NCBI RefSeq assembly: GCF_000224785.1
Contig: NZ_AGAV01000014.1
Span: forward strand, 186,001-250,000
Source: Lentibacillus jeotgali
GTDB lineage: Bacteria; Bacillota; Bacilli; Bacillales; Amphibacillaceae
Direction of reading: 5' to 3'
Length of the DNA: 64,000 nt
Part shown: in pieces, positions 30,773 through 39,271 of the stretch
How the letters are laid out: the number at the start of each line of letters is the position of its first letter
How positions within the stretch are numbered: position 1 is the first letter of the stretch
Notes under the pieces: model-generated
Told to the model about the DNA's origin: nothing
Seen by the model: the letters and a program-made list of their open reading frames with translations, nothing else
The model's database searches: none
Made by a program: the position numbers and the translations under genes

Positions 30773-31249
30773 ATGGCTTTCCAAATTGTTATTAACCTGG
30801 TCATAGCAGTAATGTGGATGCTTCTCAGTGAAGCTTATACCGCACCCAGCTTTATCACGGGATACTTGCTGGGTATCCTGTTACTGCTTCTATTGAACCG
30901 TTTTATTCCGGATACTTTCTATTTGAAACGTGCCTTTAAAATCGCCGGACTAATTATGCTGTTCATAAAGGAACTTGTTTTATCCAACATCGATATCGTT
31001 AAGCTCGCCTATGCACGCAAACCTGAATTTGAGCCAGGTATTTTCGCTTTGCCGACTGAACTGACAAGCAATTGGGAGATAACACTTCTCGCCAACCTGA
31101 TATCATTGACACCGGGTACGCTTTCAGTTGCAGTATCGCATGATAATACTTATTTGTACATTCATGCAATGCATATCGATGACATTGATGATGAAATCAA
31201 TTCCATTAAGAATACATTTGAAAAAGCCATAATGGAGGTGACACGATGA
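30773..31249 (+). CDS. mrpE: Mrp antiporter subunit E
   Basis: Membrane subunit of the Mrp complex, 158 residues and the same size as in B. subtilis. Two or three N-terminal spans (FQIVINLVIAVMWMLLSEAYT; YLLGILLLLLLNRFIP) are followed by a conserved LANLISLTPGTLSVAVSHDN and an acidic C-terminal domain. It lies six bases after mrpD, and its stop overlaps the mrpF start (ATGA). Confidence 0.94.
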   Translation: MAFQIVINLVIAVMWMLLSEAYTAPSFITGYLLGILLLLLLNRFIPDTFYLKRAFKIAGLIMLFIKELVLSNIDIVKLAYARKPEFEPGIFALPTELTSNWEITLLANLISLTPGTLSVAVSHDNTYLYIHAMHIDDIDDEINSIKNTFEKAIMEVTR

Positions 31250-31554
31250 ACCTTTTGTCCGCCACCGAGTCAATTGTTCAAATATCGACCATCATATGCC
31301 TCGCTGCGATCTCTATTTCACTTATTCTGCTTCTCTGCCGGATCATTATAGGGCCAACAAATGCTGACCGTGCAGTCGCCCTTGATTCAGTGGGCATGAA
31401 TATGATGGGACTGGCAGCATTGATGGCGGTACTGATTCCGACGACAAAATTAAATGATGTCATTTTACTGATTGGCATTCTTCTATTCATCGGGACATTA
31501 GCCGTAGCGAAATATCTGGAAAAGGGTGTTATCATTGATAGAAAACTGGATTGA
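31246..31554 (+). CDS. mrpF: Mrp antiporter subunit F
   Basis: Small membrane subunit, 102 residues with three spans. The signature is CRIIIGPTNADRAVALDSVGMNM, with the conserved Asp in ADRAVALD. It overlaps mrpE by 4 nt and mrpG by 20 nt, so it is strongly coupled on both sides. Confidence 0.94.
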   Translation: MNLLSATESIVQISTIICLAAISISLILLLCRIIIGPTNADRAVALDSVGMNMMGLAALMAVLIPTTKLNDVILLIGILLFIGTLAVAKYLEKGVIIDRKLD

Positions 31555-31912
31555 TATTATTGCAAACATCATTATAGCCCTTTTACTGTTATCTGGATCC
31601 TTCTTCCTGTTGTCCGGCTCAATTGGGGTTATACGCTTTCCGGATGTCTATACAAGGCTCCATGCAACCACAAAAGGGGCGACCTTGGGTATATCAGGTT
31701 TGCTGATTGGTGCTTTCTTATTTTTGTATATGCAGCATGGCATCATCAGCGGAAAGCTATTGCTTGCGATTGTGTTTACGCTCCTGACTTCCCCGGTTGC
31801 GGGGCATATGATATCGAGAGCAGCTCACAAAGCAGGTATCAAACCGGTTACAAACCAGAGAACGGATGAATATGAAAGAGCCATCCAAAACCAAAAACAG
31901 CAACAGAAGTGA
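31535..31912 (+). CDS. mrpG: Mrp antiporter subunit G
   Basis: Last subunit of the antiporter, 125 residues with three spans. The family motif is SIGVIRFPDVYTRLHATTKGATLG. The TTG at 31535 is favoured: AAGGGTG lies 6 nt upstream and the length matches the usual ~124. An in-frame GTG at 31526 is part of that ribosome site. The C-terminus is hydrophilic, rich in Gln and Lys. Confidence 0.92.
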   Translation: MIENWIDIIANIIIALLLLSGSFFLLSGSIGVIRFPDVYTRLHATTKGATLGISGLLIGAFLFLYMQHGIISGKLLLAIVFTLLTSPVAGHMISRAAHKAGIKPVTNQRTDEYERAIQNQKQQQK

Positions 31913-31933
31913 CTCTGACGGGTCGCTTTTTTT
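31908..31933 (+). terminator. Terminator of the mrp operon
   Basis: AGTGAC / GTCGCT (6 bp with one G-U pair) followed by TTTTTTT. The stem includes the mrpG stop codon. Confidence 0.65.
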
Positions 31934-32016
31934 ATACCCTCAAAAATGTCTTCTCTTCATTGCCAGATACAGACAGGTCTTTTCTGTTCGGACAGACACA
32001 AAAACGGCATCTCCTT

Positions 32017-32024
32017 CATACAGA
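32017..32024 (+). promoter_or_regulatory. Weak sigma-E/sigma-K-like -10 before sigK
   Basis: CATACAG with an ACA about 16 nt upstream resembles the mother-cell sigma consensus (AC, spacer, CATA), 49 nt before the sigK start. The last conserved base of the -10 is not matched. Family knowledge (sigK is read by sigma-E, then sigma-K) is the main support. Confidence 0.3.
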
Positions 32025-32072
32025 TGATATATAGGCGATCACCCAGCCATAATCCAGGGAGGTGCATTATAT

Positions 32073-32780
32073 TTGTCAGGCATTTTGAGTTTTCTAGGCC
32101 TGCTAATTAAAGAAGCGCTTTTTTTTGTCTCCTATGTTAAAAACCACGCTTTTCCACAGCCCTTGTCACCCGAAGATGAAACTAAGTATATCAAAAAAAT
32201 GCAGGAGGGTGATGAAGACGCCCGCAACAAGCTGATTGAACACAATTTACGGCTGGTTGCTCATATCGTCAAGAAATTTGAAAATACCGGAGAGGACATG
32301 GAGGATCTCATTTCGATTGGAACCATTGGCTTAATTAAGGGAATTGAAAGTTATTCCTCCGACAAGGGGACCAAACTGGCAACATACGCAGCTAGGTGTA
32401 TTGAAAATGAAATATTAATGCATTTACGTGCATTAAAGAAAGTAAAAAAGGATGTTTCTCTGCATGATCCAATTGGTCAGGATAAAGAAGGAAACGAAAT
32501 TAGCCTGATCGATATTCTGGAAGCAGAAAATCAGAATATTATCGAATACATTCAATTAAACATGGAAATCGAAAAGATGAATGATTACTTATCCATCCTT
32601 GACAGCAGAGAAAGAGAAGTGATTCTGTATCGGTACGGACTGAATAACTATAAGGAAATGACACAACGGGAAATTGCCGATATGCTGAATATATCCCGGA
32701 GCTATGTATCACGGATAGAGAAGCGCGCTCTGATGAAGGTTTTTCATGAGTATTACCGAAAAGAATTTAGCCAAAAATAG
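32073..32780 (+). CDS. sigK: Sporulation sigma factor SigK, uninterrupted
   Basis: Late mother-cell sigma factor directing coat and spore-maturation genes. The 235-residue protein has the hydrophobic pro-sequence of about 20 residues ([21 protein letters not shown]). Region 2 is [36 protein letters not shown] and [20 protein letters not shown]. Region 4 has the [24 protein letters not shown]. The start is TTG at 32073 with GGGAGGT 9 nt upstream. The gene is complete, so no skin-type excision is needed, unlike B. subtilis where it is split into spoIVCB and spoIIIC. Confidence 0.96.
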   Translation: MSGILSFLGLLIKEALFFVSYVKNHAFPQPLSPEDETKYIKKMQEGDEDARNKLIEHNLRLVAHIVKKFENTGEDMEDLISIGTIGLIKGIESYSSDKGTKLATYAARCIENEILMHLRALKKVKKDVSLHDPIGQDKEGNEISLIDILEAENQNIIEYIQLNMEIEKMNDYLSILDSREREVILYRYGLNNYKEMTQREIADMLNISRSYVSRIEKRALMKVFHEYYRKEFSQK

Positions 32781-32812
32781 AGTACGGGTTTCCTGACCCG
32801 TACTCTATTTTT
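32773..32812. terminator. Bidirectional terminator between sigK and yrhC
   Basis: AAAAATAGAGTACGGGT / ACCCGTACTCTATTTTT, a 17-bp perfect stem with a 6-nt loop. It includes the stop codons of both converging genes. Confidence 0.93.
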
Positions 32813-33032
32813 GACATTCTTCACTTAAGCGGCGGGTTAGGAAACTGAACCAGCCTGCGATTGCTGCCAAGGTAAATGACAATATGGTCAAAGCCTTTCC
32901 ATCAGCAGAATAATTGATATACGTATTGATAACGGCTCCAATATATAAATAGACGGCCAATATGAGTAATGTTACAGTAAATCGGCGGTAATCTGCCAGC
33001 TTTGTCTCTGTTTTCTGTTCACGATGTGTCAT
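32805..33032 (-). CDS. yrhC: YrhC family membrane protein
   Basis: A 75-residue protein of unknown function with two membrane spans (about 20-40 and 48-64) between a charged N-terminus and the FLTRRLSEECQK tail. The motif DYRRFTVTLLILAVYLYIGAVIN and the location after mtnN fit B. subtilis YrhC. The ATG at 33032 is used; a G-rich run (TGGGGGG) lies about 7 nt upstream. In B. subtilis the gene follows mtnN-mccA-mccB, but here mccA and mccB are absent. Confidence 0.8.
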   Translation of the reverse strand: MTHREQKTETKLADYRRFTVTLLILAVYLYIGAVINTYINYSADGKALTILSFTLAAIAGWFSFLTRRLSEECQK

Positions 33033-33111
33033 ATGATATCCCCCCCATGAGGAAATCATAACACATGTCATGACTTTAAACGGGAGGTAAATCATGGATG
33101 GAACTGACGGA

Positions 33112-33801
33112 TCAAAGTTTTTGAACTATTTTCATAATCAGGTTTGCTGCATTTTTTGCAGCCATATCCAGGAAAGCATCAAATGAGATGGACGATTGTT
33201 TTCCGGCAATGTCCGATAAAGCCCTGATCACCACAAAGGGTGTTTCATATTGATAACAGACCTGTGCGATGGCTGCGGCTTCCATTTCCGCTGCAATGAT
33301 TTCAGGAAATTTTTCTCTGACAGCTTCTGCCTGTTCCTCATCTCCCATAAATGAATCACTTGTTGCAATAATACCTTCCCGATAACCGATCCCGATCTGT
33401 CTAACAGCTTGTCCTGCTTGTGAGGCTATATCAGCATCCGATGTGTACATGGCAGGCATTTTTGGAACCTGTCCATATGCATACCCAAATGCTGTAGCAT
33501 CTACATCATGATGCACAACCTCTGTCGAAATAACAATATCCCCGACGTTCAATTCAGCAGCAAATCCGCCGGCAGACCCGGTATTAATAACCTTCGTCGG
33601 ATTGAACCGTTCATGCAGGATAGCTGTAGCCATGGCAGCATTTACTTTACCGATTCCGCATTTCATCAATACGGCATCATGACCGAACAGCTTTCCCCTG
33701 ATAAACAAACAATTGGCAGCTGCAGTTTCTTCCTTTTCTGTCATGTTATCCTTTAACAAAGCAATTTCTTCGTCCATTGCACCAATAATCCCTACAGTCA
33801 T
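33112..33801 (-). CDS. mtnN: 5'-methylthioadenosine/S-adenosylhomocysteine nucleosidase
   Basis: Hydrolyses MTA and SAH to adenine and the thioribose or S-ribosyl product, feeding the methyl cycle. The 229-residue protein has VGIIGAMDEEIALL at the N-terminus, the purine-site TGSAGGFA, the ribose-site EMEAAAIAQVC, and the catalytic Asp in IRALSDIAG. The downstream neighbour is yrhC. The usual yrrT upstream and mccAB downstream are missing. Confidence 0.95.
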   Translation of the reverse strand: MTVGIIGAMDEEIALLKDNMTEKEETAAANCLFIRGKLFGHDAVLMKCGIGKVNAAMATAILHERFNPTKVINTGSAGGFAAELNVGDIVISTEVVHHDVDATAFGYAYGQVPKMPAMYTSDADIASQAGQAVRQIGIGYREGIIATSDSFMGDEEQAEAVREKFPEIIAAEMEAAAIAQVCYQYETPFVVIRALSDIAGKQSSISFDAFLDMAAKNAANLIMKIVQKL

Positions 33802-33828
33802 AATTCATTCCTCCATAAACTTTTCCAT

Positions 33829-34473
33829 TTACTCAAAACGCCATTTCTGATCGTTTTCTTTCAGTTCCTCTACTTTTGTCGGCTGCCAGCCTTCATTTGG
33901 AATCCACTGGTTATAGACACGGTATATTTCGGTTTCATCAGGATCGGAAACCGTATTAATCACTTTTTCGTCTCCATTACGCTCAATCCACCACATGGTT
34001 AAATTATTCACATCCAGCCCAGTCGCTTCTGCAACGGCTTGTCGCATCTCATTTCTGTCCTGAGAGCCTTCATTATAATTTATCGTATGCGGTTCAGACT
34101 GCTCCGTACCGACAGGCTCCCAGTCACCTGTATAGGCCTCTGCTACATTGTCATCAGATGGTTCGACCTGTTCAGTCTCCGTTTCCCCGTTATTTTCTTC
34201 ATCCATATCAGAATCGTTGTTGGTTCCGGACTCGTCAGAACCATCAGCTGACCCGCTCTCACCTTCCGATTCTGAATTGGAATTTGACGCCTCTTCCTGT
34301 GATGACGATTGATTTGTCTGATTGTCACCTGACTTACCGGCTTCATCACTACCACCAAAAATAAGCAGCGCTATTAACACTATCACTAAAATACTTCCCA
34401 CTATAATAAACGTCGATAAAAGCTTCGTATTTTTTCTTCTCTTTTCATACTTGTTAACACGTGAGGTAGACAC
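33829..34473 (-). CDS. yrrS: YrrS family protein (DUF1510)
   Basis: A 214-residue membrane-anchored protein of unknown function. A basic N-terminus (VNKYEKRRKNTK) precedes one membrane span (about 19-40). An acidic Ser/Asn/Glu-rich linker (about 45-115) leads to the conserved C-terminal domain (AYTGDWEPVGTEQSEPHTINY... WWIERNGDEKVINTVSDP). In B. subtilis yrrS is paired with the penicillin-binding protein gene pbpI, which is not present here. A partnership with cell-wall synthesis is therefore only inferred. Confidence 0.85.
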   Translation of the reverse strand: MSTSRVNKYEKRRKNTKLLSTFIIVGSILVIVLIALLIFGGSDEAGKSGDNQTNQSSSQEEASNSNSESEGESGSADGSDESGTNNDSDMDEENNGETETEQVEPSDDNVAEAYTGDWEPVGTEQSEPHTINYNEGSQDRNEMRQAVAEATGLDVNNLTMWWIERNGDEKVINTVSDPDETEIYRVYNQWIPNEGWQPTKVEELKENDQKWRFE

Positions 34474-34566
34474 GGGTTAGCCCCTCCCATCTGCTATTAC
34501 CTTTTATACTATCATATTTTTTACAAGAAGCTATATGTCATTTTGCCGATTTTTAAAAACCTAACA

Positions 34567-34599
34567 AAAAGGAGCTATATAATTTCTATAGCTCCTTTT
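34567..34599 (-). terminator. Terminator after greA
   Basis: AAAAGGAGCTATA / TATAGCTCCTTTT (13 bp, loop 7 nt) with a U-rich tail on the minus strand, between greA and yrrS. Confidence 0.9.
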
Positions 34600-34643
34600 G
34601 TTCCGTTATGTCGATTTTGGAGATGGTAATGTGTAAGTAATTT

Positions 34644-35126
34644 TTATTCAACCTTTTCAATTCTTACCATAATATCCCCGGCAGGTGTAGTTACAGATAC
34701 TTCAGCACCAGCTTCTTGGCCGATCAGACTTTTAGCCATTGGGGAGTCGTTTGAGATTTTGCCTTCGAACGGATCTGATTCAGCACTGCCGACGATTGTG
34801 TACGTTTCTTCATCCCCGTCAGGCAACTCTTTAAACGTAACAGAGCTGCCCAGTGAAACAATATCCGGATTTTCGTTATCGTTCTCAATAATGACGGCAT
34901 TGCGGATCATTGTCTCCACCTGAGATATGCGTGACTCAACAAATGCTTGTTCATCCTTTGCAGCATCATACTCAGAGTTCTCGGACAAGTCGCCAAAACT
35001 GCGTGCAATCTTAATACGCTCCACGACTTCCTGTCTTTTTTCCGTTTTTAAATGCTGCAATTCCTTTTCCAGCTTATCTTTCCCCTCTTGAGTCATGTAA
35101 TAACTTTTATCTGTAGCCATGAACAT
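34644..35126 (-). CDS. greA: Transcription elongation factor GreA
   Basis: Binds RNA polymerase and stimulates cleavage of backtracked transcripts. The 160-residue protein has the N-terminal coiled coil ([28 protein letters not shown]) with the acidic tip [15 protein letters not shown], and the C-terminal FKBP-like domain. Two in-frame ATGs (35126 and 35120) lie 5 and 11 nt after GGAG. The family length slightly favours the second, so the start is uncertain by two residues. Confidence 0.95.
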   Translation of the reverse strand: MFMATDKSYYMTQEGKDKLEKELQHLKTEKRQEVVERIKIARSFGDLSENSEYDAAKDEQAFVESRISQVETMIRNAVIIENDNENPDIVSLGSSVTFKELPDGDEETYTIVGSAESDPFEGKISNDSPMAKSLIGQEAGAEVSVTTPAGDIMVRIEKVE

Positions 35127-35223
35127 TTACACTCCTTTTATCCTCAGTACAGCATAAACCGTATTGGTATAAATTATTACTAGCAACTACTATGGCAGAT
35201 TTAATTTAAATTTTCAATACTTT

Positions 35224-35865
35224 TCACTGTGAATTTTGCCTCGTTCTGGACAAAATCTTTTCAATTTTTGTAGCCATGATATCGATGGCTACATGATTCT
35301 GGCCGCCTTCCGGAATAATGATGTCCGCATACCTTTTTGTCGGTTCAACAAATTGAAGATGCATTGGCCGGACATTGCTTTCATATTGCCCAATAACAGA
35401 ATCCAATGTTCTACCCCGCTCCTTAATATCCCGTAACAGCCTGCGAATAATACGGACATCGGCATCCGTATCGACGAACACCTTGATATCCATTAAATCC
35501 ACCAGCCGCTTATCTTCCAGTATAAGTATACCCTCCAGAATAATCACCTCTTTTGGTTCCACAGTGATCACTTCATTTGACCGTGTATGCATTTTATAAT
35601 CATAAACCGGTTTTTGGATCGGCTGATGATTGATTAGATCATGGACATGGCTGATCAATAAGTCATTGTCAAATGCCAGCGGGTGGTCATAATTGGTATT
35701 CAGCCGTTCCTCAAAAGGTAATTGACTTTGATCTTTGTAGTAATAATCCTGTTCAATGACAAGAATTGTTTTGTCCTGGAAACGCTGGCAGATAGAACGA
35801 GTTACGGAAGTCTTTCCGCTTCCGCTCCCACCGGCAACACCAATTACAACTGGTTTCTCAGGCAT
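35224..35865 (-). CDS. udk: Uridine kinase
   Basis: Phosphorylates uridine and cytidine in pyrimidine salvage. The 213-residue protein has the P-loop [13 protein letters not shown] (about 8-20), [13 protein letters not shown]-like substrate contacts ([19 protein letters not shown]), the lid [13 protein letters not shown], and the [14 protein letters not shown] tail. The ATG at 35865 overlaps the trmR end by 8 nt, with GGAG 10 nt upstream. In B. subtilis two U32 peptidase genes stand between trmR and udk. Confidence 0.95.
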   Translation of the reverse strand: MPEKPVVIGVAGGSGSGKTSVTRSICQRFQDKTILVIEQDYYYKDQSQLPFEERLNTNYDHPLAFDNDLLISHVHDLINHQPIQKPVYDYKMHTRSNEVITVEPKEVIILEGILILEDKRLVDLMDIKVFVDTDADVRIIRRLLRDIKERGRTLDSVIGQYESNVRPMHLQFVEPTKRYADIIIPEGGQNHVAIDIMATKIEKILSRTRQNSQ

Positions 35866-36517
35866 CGGATGAAAGCTCCTTTCTTTCCTTTGTTTTGCTG
35901 ATTGCAATACCATCGCCGACAGGCACAATAGTCGTAGTAAAATCCGGATGATTTATAAGCCAATCGTTATATGCACGGATTTTTTGGGCGATTTTCTGAT
36001 ATCTTGGGTGCTGTTTTTCGCTATCTGCTACATAGCCTTTAAACAGAACGTTATCTGTTAATACAAATCCATCGCTTGCCAAAAGCGGTGTTGAAAGTTC
36101 AAAAAATCGCTGGTATTTTCCTTTTGCAGCATCAATCAGGACAAGGTCGAACGCATCATTTGTCATATTCTGCAGTACGTCAATTGCGTCCCCATAGATA
36201 ATGCGGATATGATATTGCAGCCCTCTCTCCCTGACATTACGGATAGCTTGATTATAACGCTGTCGATCTCTCTCAATCGTTACAATCTTCGCGCCCGGGT
36301 TAGCTTGAAGCATTCTTAATGCCGAGTACCCGGTGGCCGATCCAACCTCCAGAATCTGACCAGGTTTTGTCAGCCGAATCAGCTGCATCACAAATTGCAT
36401 ACTAACCCGATCCATGATAGGAACACCATTATTATGGGCCGTCTGTTCAAGATCAGTAACCCAGTTCTCCTCATCCGGCAATGTTTGCAATAAATAGTTC
36501 GTTAACGTCTCGTCCAA
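35858..36517 (-). CDS. trmR: tRNA 5-hydroxyuridine methyltransferase TrmR (YrrM)
   Basis: O-methyltransferase that forms 5-methoxyuridine at position 34 of several tRNAs in B. subtilis. The 219-residue protein has the SAM loop [16 protein letters not shown] and acidic [13 protein letters not shown], the metal-site [19 protein letters not shown], and DNVLFKG. The assignment rests on similarity to YrrM and its position between mltG and udk. The hydroxylation partners trhP1 and trhP2, normally next in line, are absent. The hydroxyl precursor must come from elsewhere (for example a TrhO protein). Confidence 0.85.
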   Translation of the reverse strand: MDETLTNYLLQTLPDEENWVTDLEQTAHNNGVPIMDRVSMQFVMQLIRLTKPGQILEVGSATGYSALRMLQANPGAKIVTIERDRQRYNQAIRNVRERGLQYHIRIIYGDAIDVLQNMTNDAFDLVLIDAAKGKYQRFFELSTPLLASDGFVLTDNVLFKGYVADSEKQHPRYQKIAQKIRAYNDWLINHPDFTTTIVPVGDGIAISKTKERKELSSDA

Positions 36518-36601
36518 TCAATCACCCTCTTACATGCCACTCGTTAATGGTAAAGCTGAATTGTATTTAACTGGTATCCAGCTGCATTTAAGTCAAATCA
36601 T

Positions 36602-36643
36602 TAAAAAACAGGAAATGCGGGACTAAGATCACACCGCACTTCC
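36602..36643 (-). terminator. Terminator after mltG
   Basis: On the minus strand GGAAGTGCGG / CCGCATTTCC (one G-U pair) with a ~13-nt loop, followed by TGTTTTTT. Confidence 0.8.
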
Positions 36644-36649
36644 GCCTTT

Positions 36650-37768
36650 TTAATCAATATATTTCTCTTTGAGTGTATTGTGCGCTTTATTTGTTTCTGA
36701 AAAATGGATATTGCCTTGATCATCATGAAGAAAATATAAATAATCCGATTTCTGAGGGTTGACGGTTGCCTTCAGTGACGACTCGGCAAAGTTTGATATT
36801 GGTCCGACAGGCAGCGAATTTACGTGATACGTATTGTAAGGTGATTCCACTTCCAAATCCTTATGCAATACTTTATCTTTGTGCTCTCCTAGGGCATACA
36901 GTACTGTCGGATCCGTCTGAAGCGGCATACCTTCTTCAAGCCTGTTATAAAATAATCCAGCAATTTTTCTTCGCTGTTTATCAGAACTTGCCTCATTTTC
37001 AACGATGGACGCCATCGTCAGTGCCTCATGTACTGATAAATCCTGAGCAGAGATTTCATCCAGATAAGGTGTGACAACATTGACTGTTTTTTCGAGCATA
37101 CGGCTTACCACCGCCTCAACAGACGGTTCCTTATTATAAAATTGATATGTGGCTGCAAATAGATATCCTTCCAGCGGTGTTCTGACCTTGGGATTTAAAA
37201 TATCATTTGTAAGAATTTCGGGATATGATTTGATTAATGACTCAATGTATTCCCGGTCATTTACTTTTTTAAGAAAGTCCTTTTTGCTGAACGGCAATTT
37301 GTTGGCGTATATCTCAGCAATCTCATCGATTGATTTTCCTTCAGGTATTGTCACCTTATATAGCGGGTCTTCCATAACTTTCCCGTTTTGAAGCGCTTGA
37401 ATGATTTCATCAATTCCCATGGAAGGGGAAAAAGTGTATTCACCTGCCTGAAATTGGGTCTCGTTACTTATTTTCGTATATACACGAAAGACAGTGTCAT
37501 CTTTTATGATATTATTTTCTTCCAGGATTGCTGCAATTTCGGATGTCGAGGACCCCATTGGGATTTCGATGGCAACATCCTTATTACTGTCAGGATCAAC
37601 AGGCTGCAGTGCGGATTTTATATAAAAATATGCCGAAATAATGCCCACAATTAAAATAAGCAGCAGAGAAATGATGGTTATCGCAGCTATTTTCCGGACC
37701 ATTTTGGCATCTTCGCTGCGCTTCAGCAGGTTATTTTTGTAGCTGCCTGACATTTTTTTTTTGGACAT
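36650..37768 (-). CDS. mltG: Endolytic murein transglycosylase MltG
   Basis: Membrane-anchored lytic transglycosylase that cuts nascent glycan strands and sets their length. The 372-residue protein has a short cytoplasmic N-terminus, a membrane span (about 28-52), a LysM-like subdomain, and the YceG catalytic domain. The catalytic Glu lies in ALTMASIVENEASSDKQR, followed by RLEEGMPLQTDPTVLYALG and YNTYHVNSLPVGPI. It corresponds to YrrL, upstream of trmR. The gap on its 5' side carries several repeats. Confidence 0.94.
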   Translation of the reverse strand: MSKKKMSGSYKNNLLKRSEDAKMVRKIAAITIISLLLILIVGIISAYFYIKSALQPVDPDSNKDVAIEIPMGSSTSEIAAILEENNIIKDDTVFRVYTKISNETQFQAGEYTFSPSMGIDEIIQALQNGKVMEDPLYKVTIPEGKSIDEIAEIYANKLPFSKKDFLKKVNDREYIESLIKSYPEILTNDILNPKVRTPLEGYLFAATYQFYNKEPSVEAVVSRMLEKTVNVVTPYLDEISAQDLSVHEALTMASIVENEASSDKQRRKIAGLFYNRLEEGMPLQTDPTVLYALGEHKDKVLHKDLEVESPYNTYHVNSLPVGPISNFAESSLKATVNPQKSDYLYFLHDDQGNIHFSETNKAHNTLKEKYID

Positions 37769-37849
37769 TCTTCTCCCCCTTTCACCCGCTATATTATACT
37801 AAAAAAAATAGTAACTATCTATCCAGAAATATTAAGAAAACGTAGCTTA

Positions 37850-37893
37850 TGGCCAGGCTTTAATGGGAAAAGCCTAAGTTGCACTTATGGTGA
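37850..37893 (+). repeat. Hairpin-plus-tail repeat, family 4, copy 1
   Basis: AGGCTTT / AAAAGCCT hairpin followed by AAGTTGCACTTATGG. The tail block (GCCT, two bases, GTTG, two bases, CTTATG) recurs at 41957-42003 and 49260-49312. Confidence 0.5.
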
Positions 37894-38124
37894 AGTTGGG
37901 ACAAAAGAGTTTTATAAAAGAAAAATCCGAACGAACTTGTCATTATGGTTAGTGATATAACCCGCTCCGGAAATATACTTCGCGCACTTTAGGGCGGCTG
38001 GTGAGCCTCCTCGTGCTTCGCACTGCGGGGTCTCACCTATGCCTTTCCTCCTCTAAGTATATGTCCTACACTAAAGCAGTGCATTGTTCGTCTTTAGAGT
38101 TGCTGTGTTAGTTATGTCCCAACT
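37894..38124. mobile_element. MITE-like 231-bp element with AGTTGGGACA ends
   Basis: The terminal inverted repeats are AGTTGGGACA on the left and TGTCCCAACT on the right, perfect over 10 bp. The interior holds an imperfect stem, GAGCCTCCTCGTGC-TTC-GCACTGCGGGGTCTC. No transposase is encoded. Related copies lie at 49311-49387 (deleted interior) and 57167-57376. From memory, this GAGACCCCGCA...GAGGAGGCTC core is widespread in Bacillaceae. It fills most of the 418-nt gap between mltG and yrzB. Confidence 0.7.
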
Positions 38125-38133
38125 CAACTGCCA

Positions 38134-38166
38134 AAAGAAAAACTGATATCAATCAAGATATCAGTT
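38134..38166 (-). terminator. Terminator after yrzB
   Basis: AACTGATATC / GATATCAGTT (10 bp, 6-nt loop) followed on the minus strand by TTTTCTTTT. It ends the alaS-ireB-ruvX-yrzB direction of transcription. Confidence 0.85.
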
Positions 38167-38186
38167 CATGCCAACCGATTCCATCT

Positions 38187-38474
38187 TCACTCGTCGTTCT
38201 CTTCATCAATCAATGTATGAAGCATTTCTTCAACCATTTCCCATTCCTCATCAGATTCAATTGGGAAAAGCGAAAGGTCATCATCGTCTTTTTTCTGCTC
38301 TTCATACCGGAAAGCATAGACTTCTACTTCTTCATCTTCTTTTTGTTCTGCCGGAACAACAGCTAAATAAGAATTTCCGGTCTGATCAACATCAAATGTA
38401 AATAATACTTCAAAAAGATGTTCTTCTCCATTTTCATCAGGTATAATAATGCGTTCGTTTTCTTCCAGTGCCAT
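38187..38474 (-). CDS. yrzB: YrzB family protein (DUF1292)
   Basis: A 95-residue, strongly acidic protein of unknown function. Most of it is one DUF1292 domain (ERIIIPDENGEEHLFEVLFTFDVDQTGNSYLAVVPAEQ) ending in a Glu/Asp-rich tail. It lies 14 nt after ruvX in the conserved ireB-ruvX-yrzB trio found in many Firmicutes. Confidence 0.9.
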   Translation of the reverse strand: MALEENERIIIPDENGEEHLFEVLFTFDVDQTGNSYLAVVPAEQKEDEEVEVYAFRYEEQKKDDDDLSLFPIESDEEWEMVEEMLHTLIDEENDE

Positions 38475-38488
38475 CAGTACACTCCTTT

Positions 38489-38905
38489 TTACGGTTTCTG
38501 ATCCAGATAACTTTGTAGAATCATCACCGCTGCCATTTTATCAATTACTTTTTTTCTTTTCTTTCTGCTCATATCAGCTTCAAGTAAAACACGTTCAGCA
38601 GCAACTGTTGATAGCCGTTCATCCCAAAGTACCGCCGCAATGCCATGGACGGCCTCGACATGATCTGCATATCTCCTTGATGCTTCACCGCGCTCGCCAA
38701 TCGTTCCATTCATATGTTTTGGCAATCCAATAACAGCTTTCCCAATAGATTGCTCTCTTATGATTGTTTTAAGCTGTTCATCTGCAGAAGCGATATGCTG
38801 TTCATCCCATTTAATTGTCGTTAGGCCCTGTGCCGTCAAACCCAAAGGATCACTCACAGCAACCCCGATTGTCTTTGAACCAACATCCAGTCCGATAATT
38901 TTCAT
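38489..38905 (-). CDS. ruvX: Holliday junction resolvase-like RNase RuvX (YqgF family)
   Basis: RNase H-fold nuclease. Family members act in 16S rRNA 5'-end maturation and may cut Holliday junctions. The 138-residue protein has the catalytic Asp in [19 protein letters not shown], a second acidic site in [14 protein letters not shown], and [14 protein letters not shown]. It starts one base after the ireB stop. It corresponds to B. subtilis YrrK. Confidence 0.93.
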   Translation of the reverse strand: MKIIGLDVGSKTIGVAVSDPLGLTAQGLTTIKWDEQHIASADEQLKTIIREQSIGKAVIGLPKHMNGTIGERGEASRRYADHVEAVHGIAAVLWDERLSTVAAERVLLEADMSRKKRKKVIDKMAAVMILQSYLDQKP

Positions 38906-39175
38906 CTAGCTTTCCTTCTGCTGTTCTTCAAGATAAAACTTCACAACTTCCTCAATGACCTCATCACGTTCTACCTTGCGAATTAAGTTCCGTGCATCAT
39001 TATATCTCGGTATATATGCAGGGTCACCGGATAATAGATAGCCAACTATTTGATTGATTGGATTGTAGCCTTTTTCTTTAAGTGCACCGTGAACGGTCAG
39101 CAGTATTTCTTTTATATCCTGATCAAAAGGCTCCTCCGAAAAATTAAATTTCATTGTTTTATCAATAGAGCTCAT
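38906..39175 (-). CDS. ireB: IreB family regulatory phosphoprotein
   Basis: A small substrate of the IreK/PrkC-type Ser/Thr kinase, linked in enterococci to cephalosporin tolerance. The 89-residue protein begins [12 protein letters not shown], with a threonine near the phosphorylation sites known in E. faecalis IreB. It continues with the conserved [28 protein letters not shown]. It corresponds to B. subtilis YrzL, between alaS and ruvX. Confidence 0.92.
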   Translation of the reverse strand: MSSIDKTMKFNFSEEPFDQDIKEILLTVHGALKEKGYNPINQIVGYLLSGDPAYIPRYNDARNLIRKVERDEVIEEVVKFYLEEQQKES

Positions 39176-39271
39176 AGTGACACCTCATTCCACATATTTT
39201 ACCTTTATTTTCTATTTTAACATGTTTATCGTTCATATTATATCTTTTTTGCCAGATAGAATACAGGTTTT

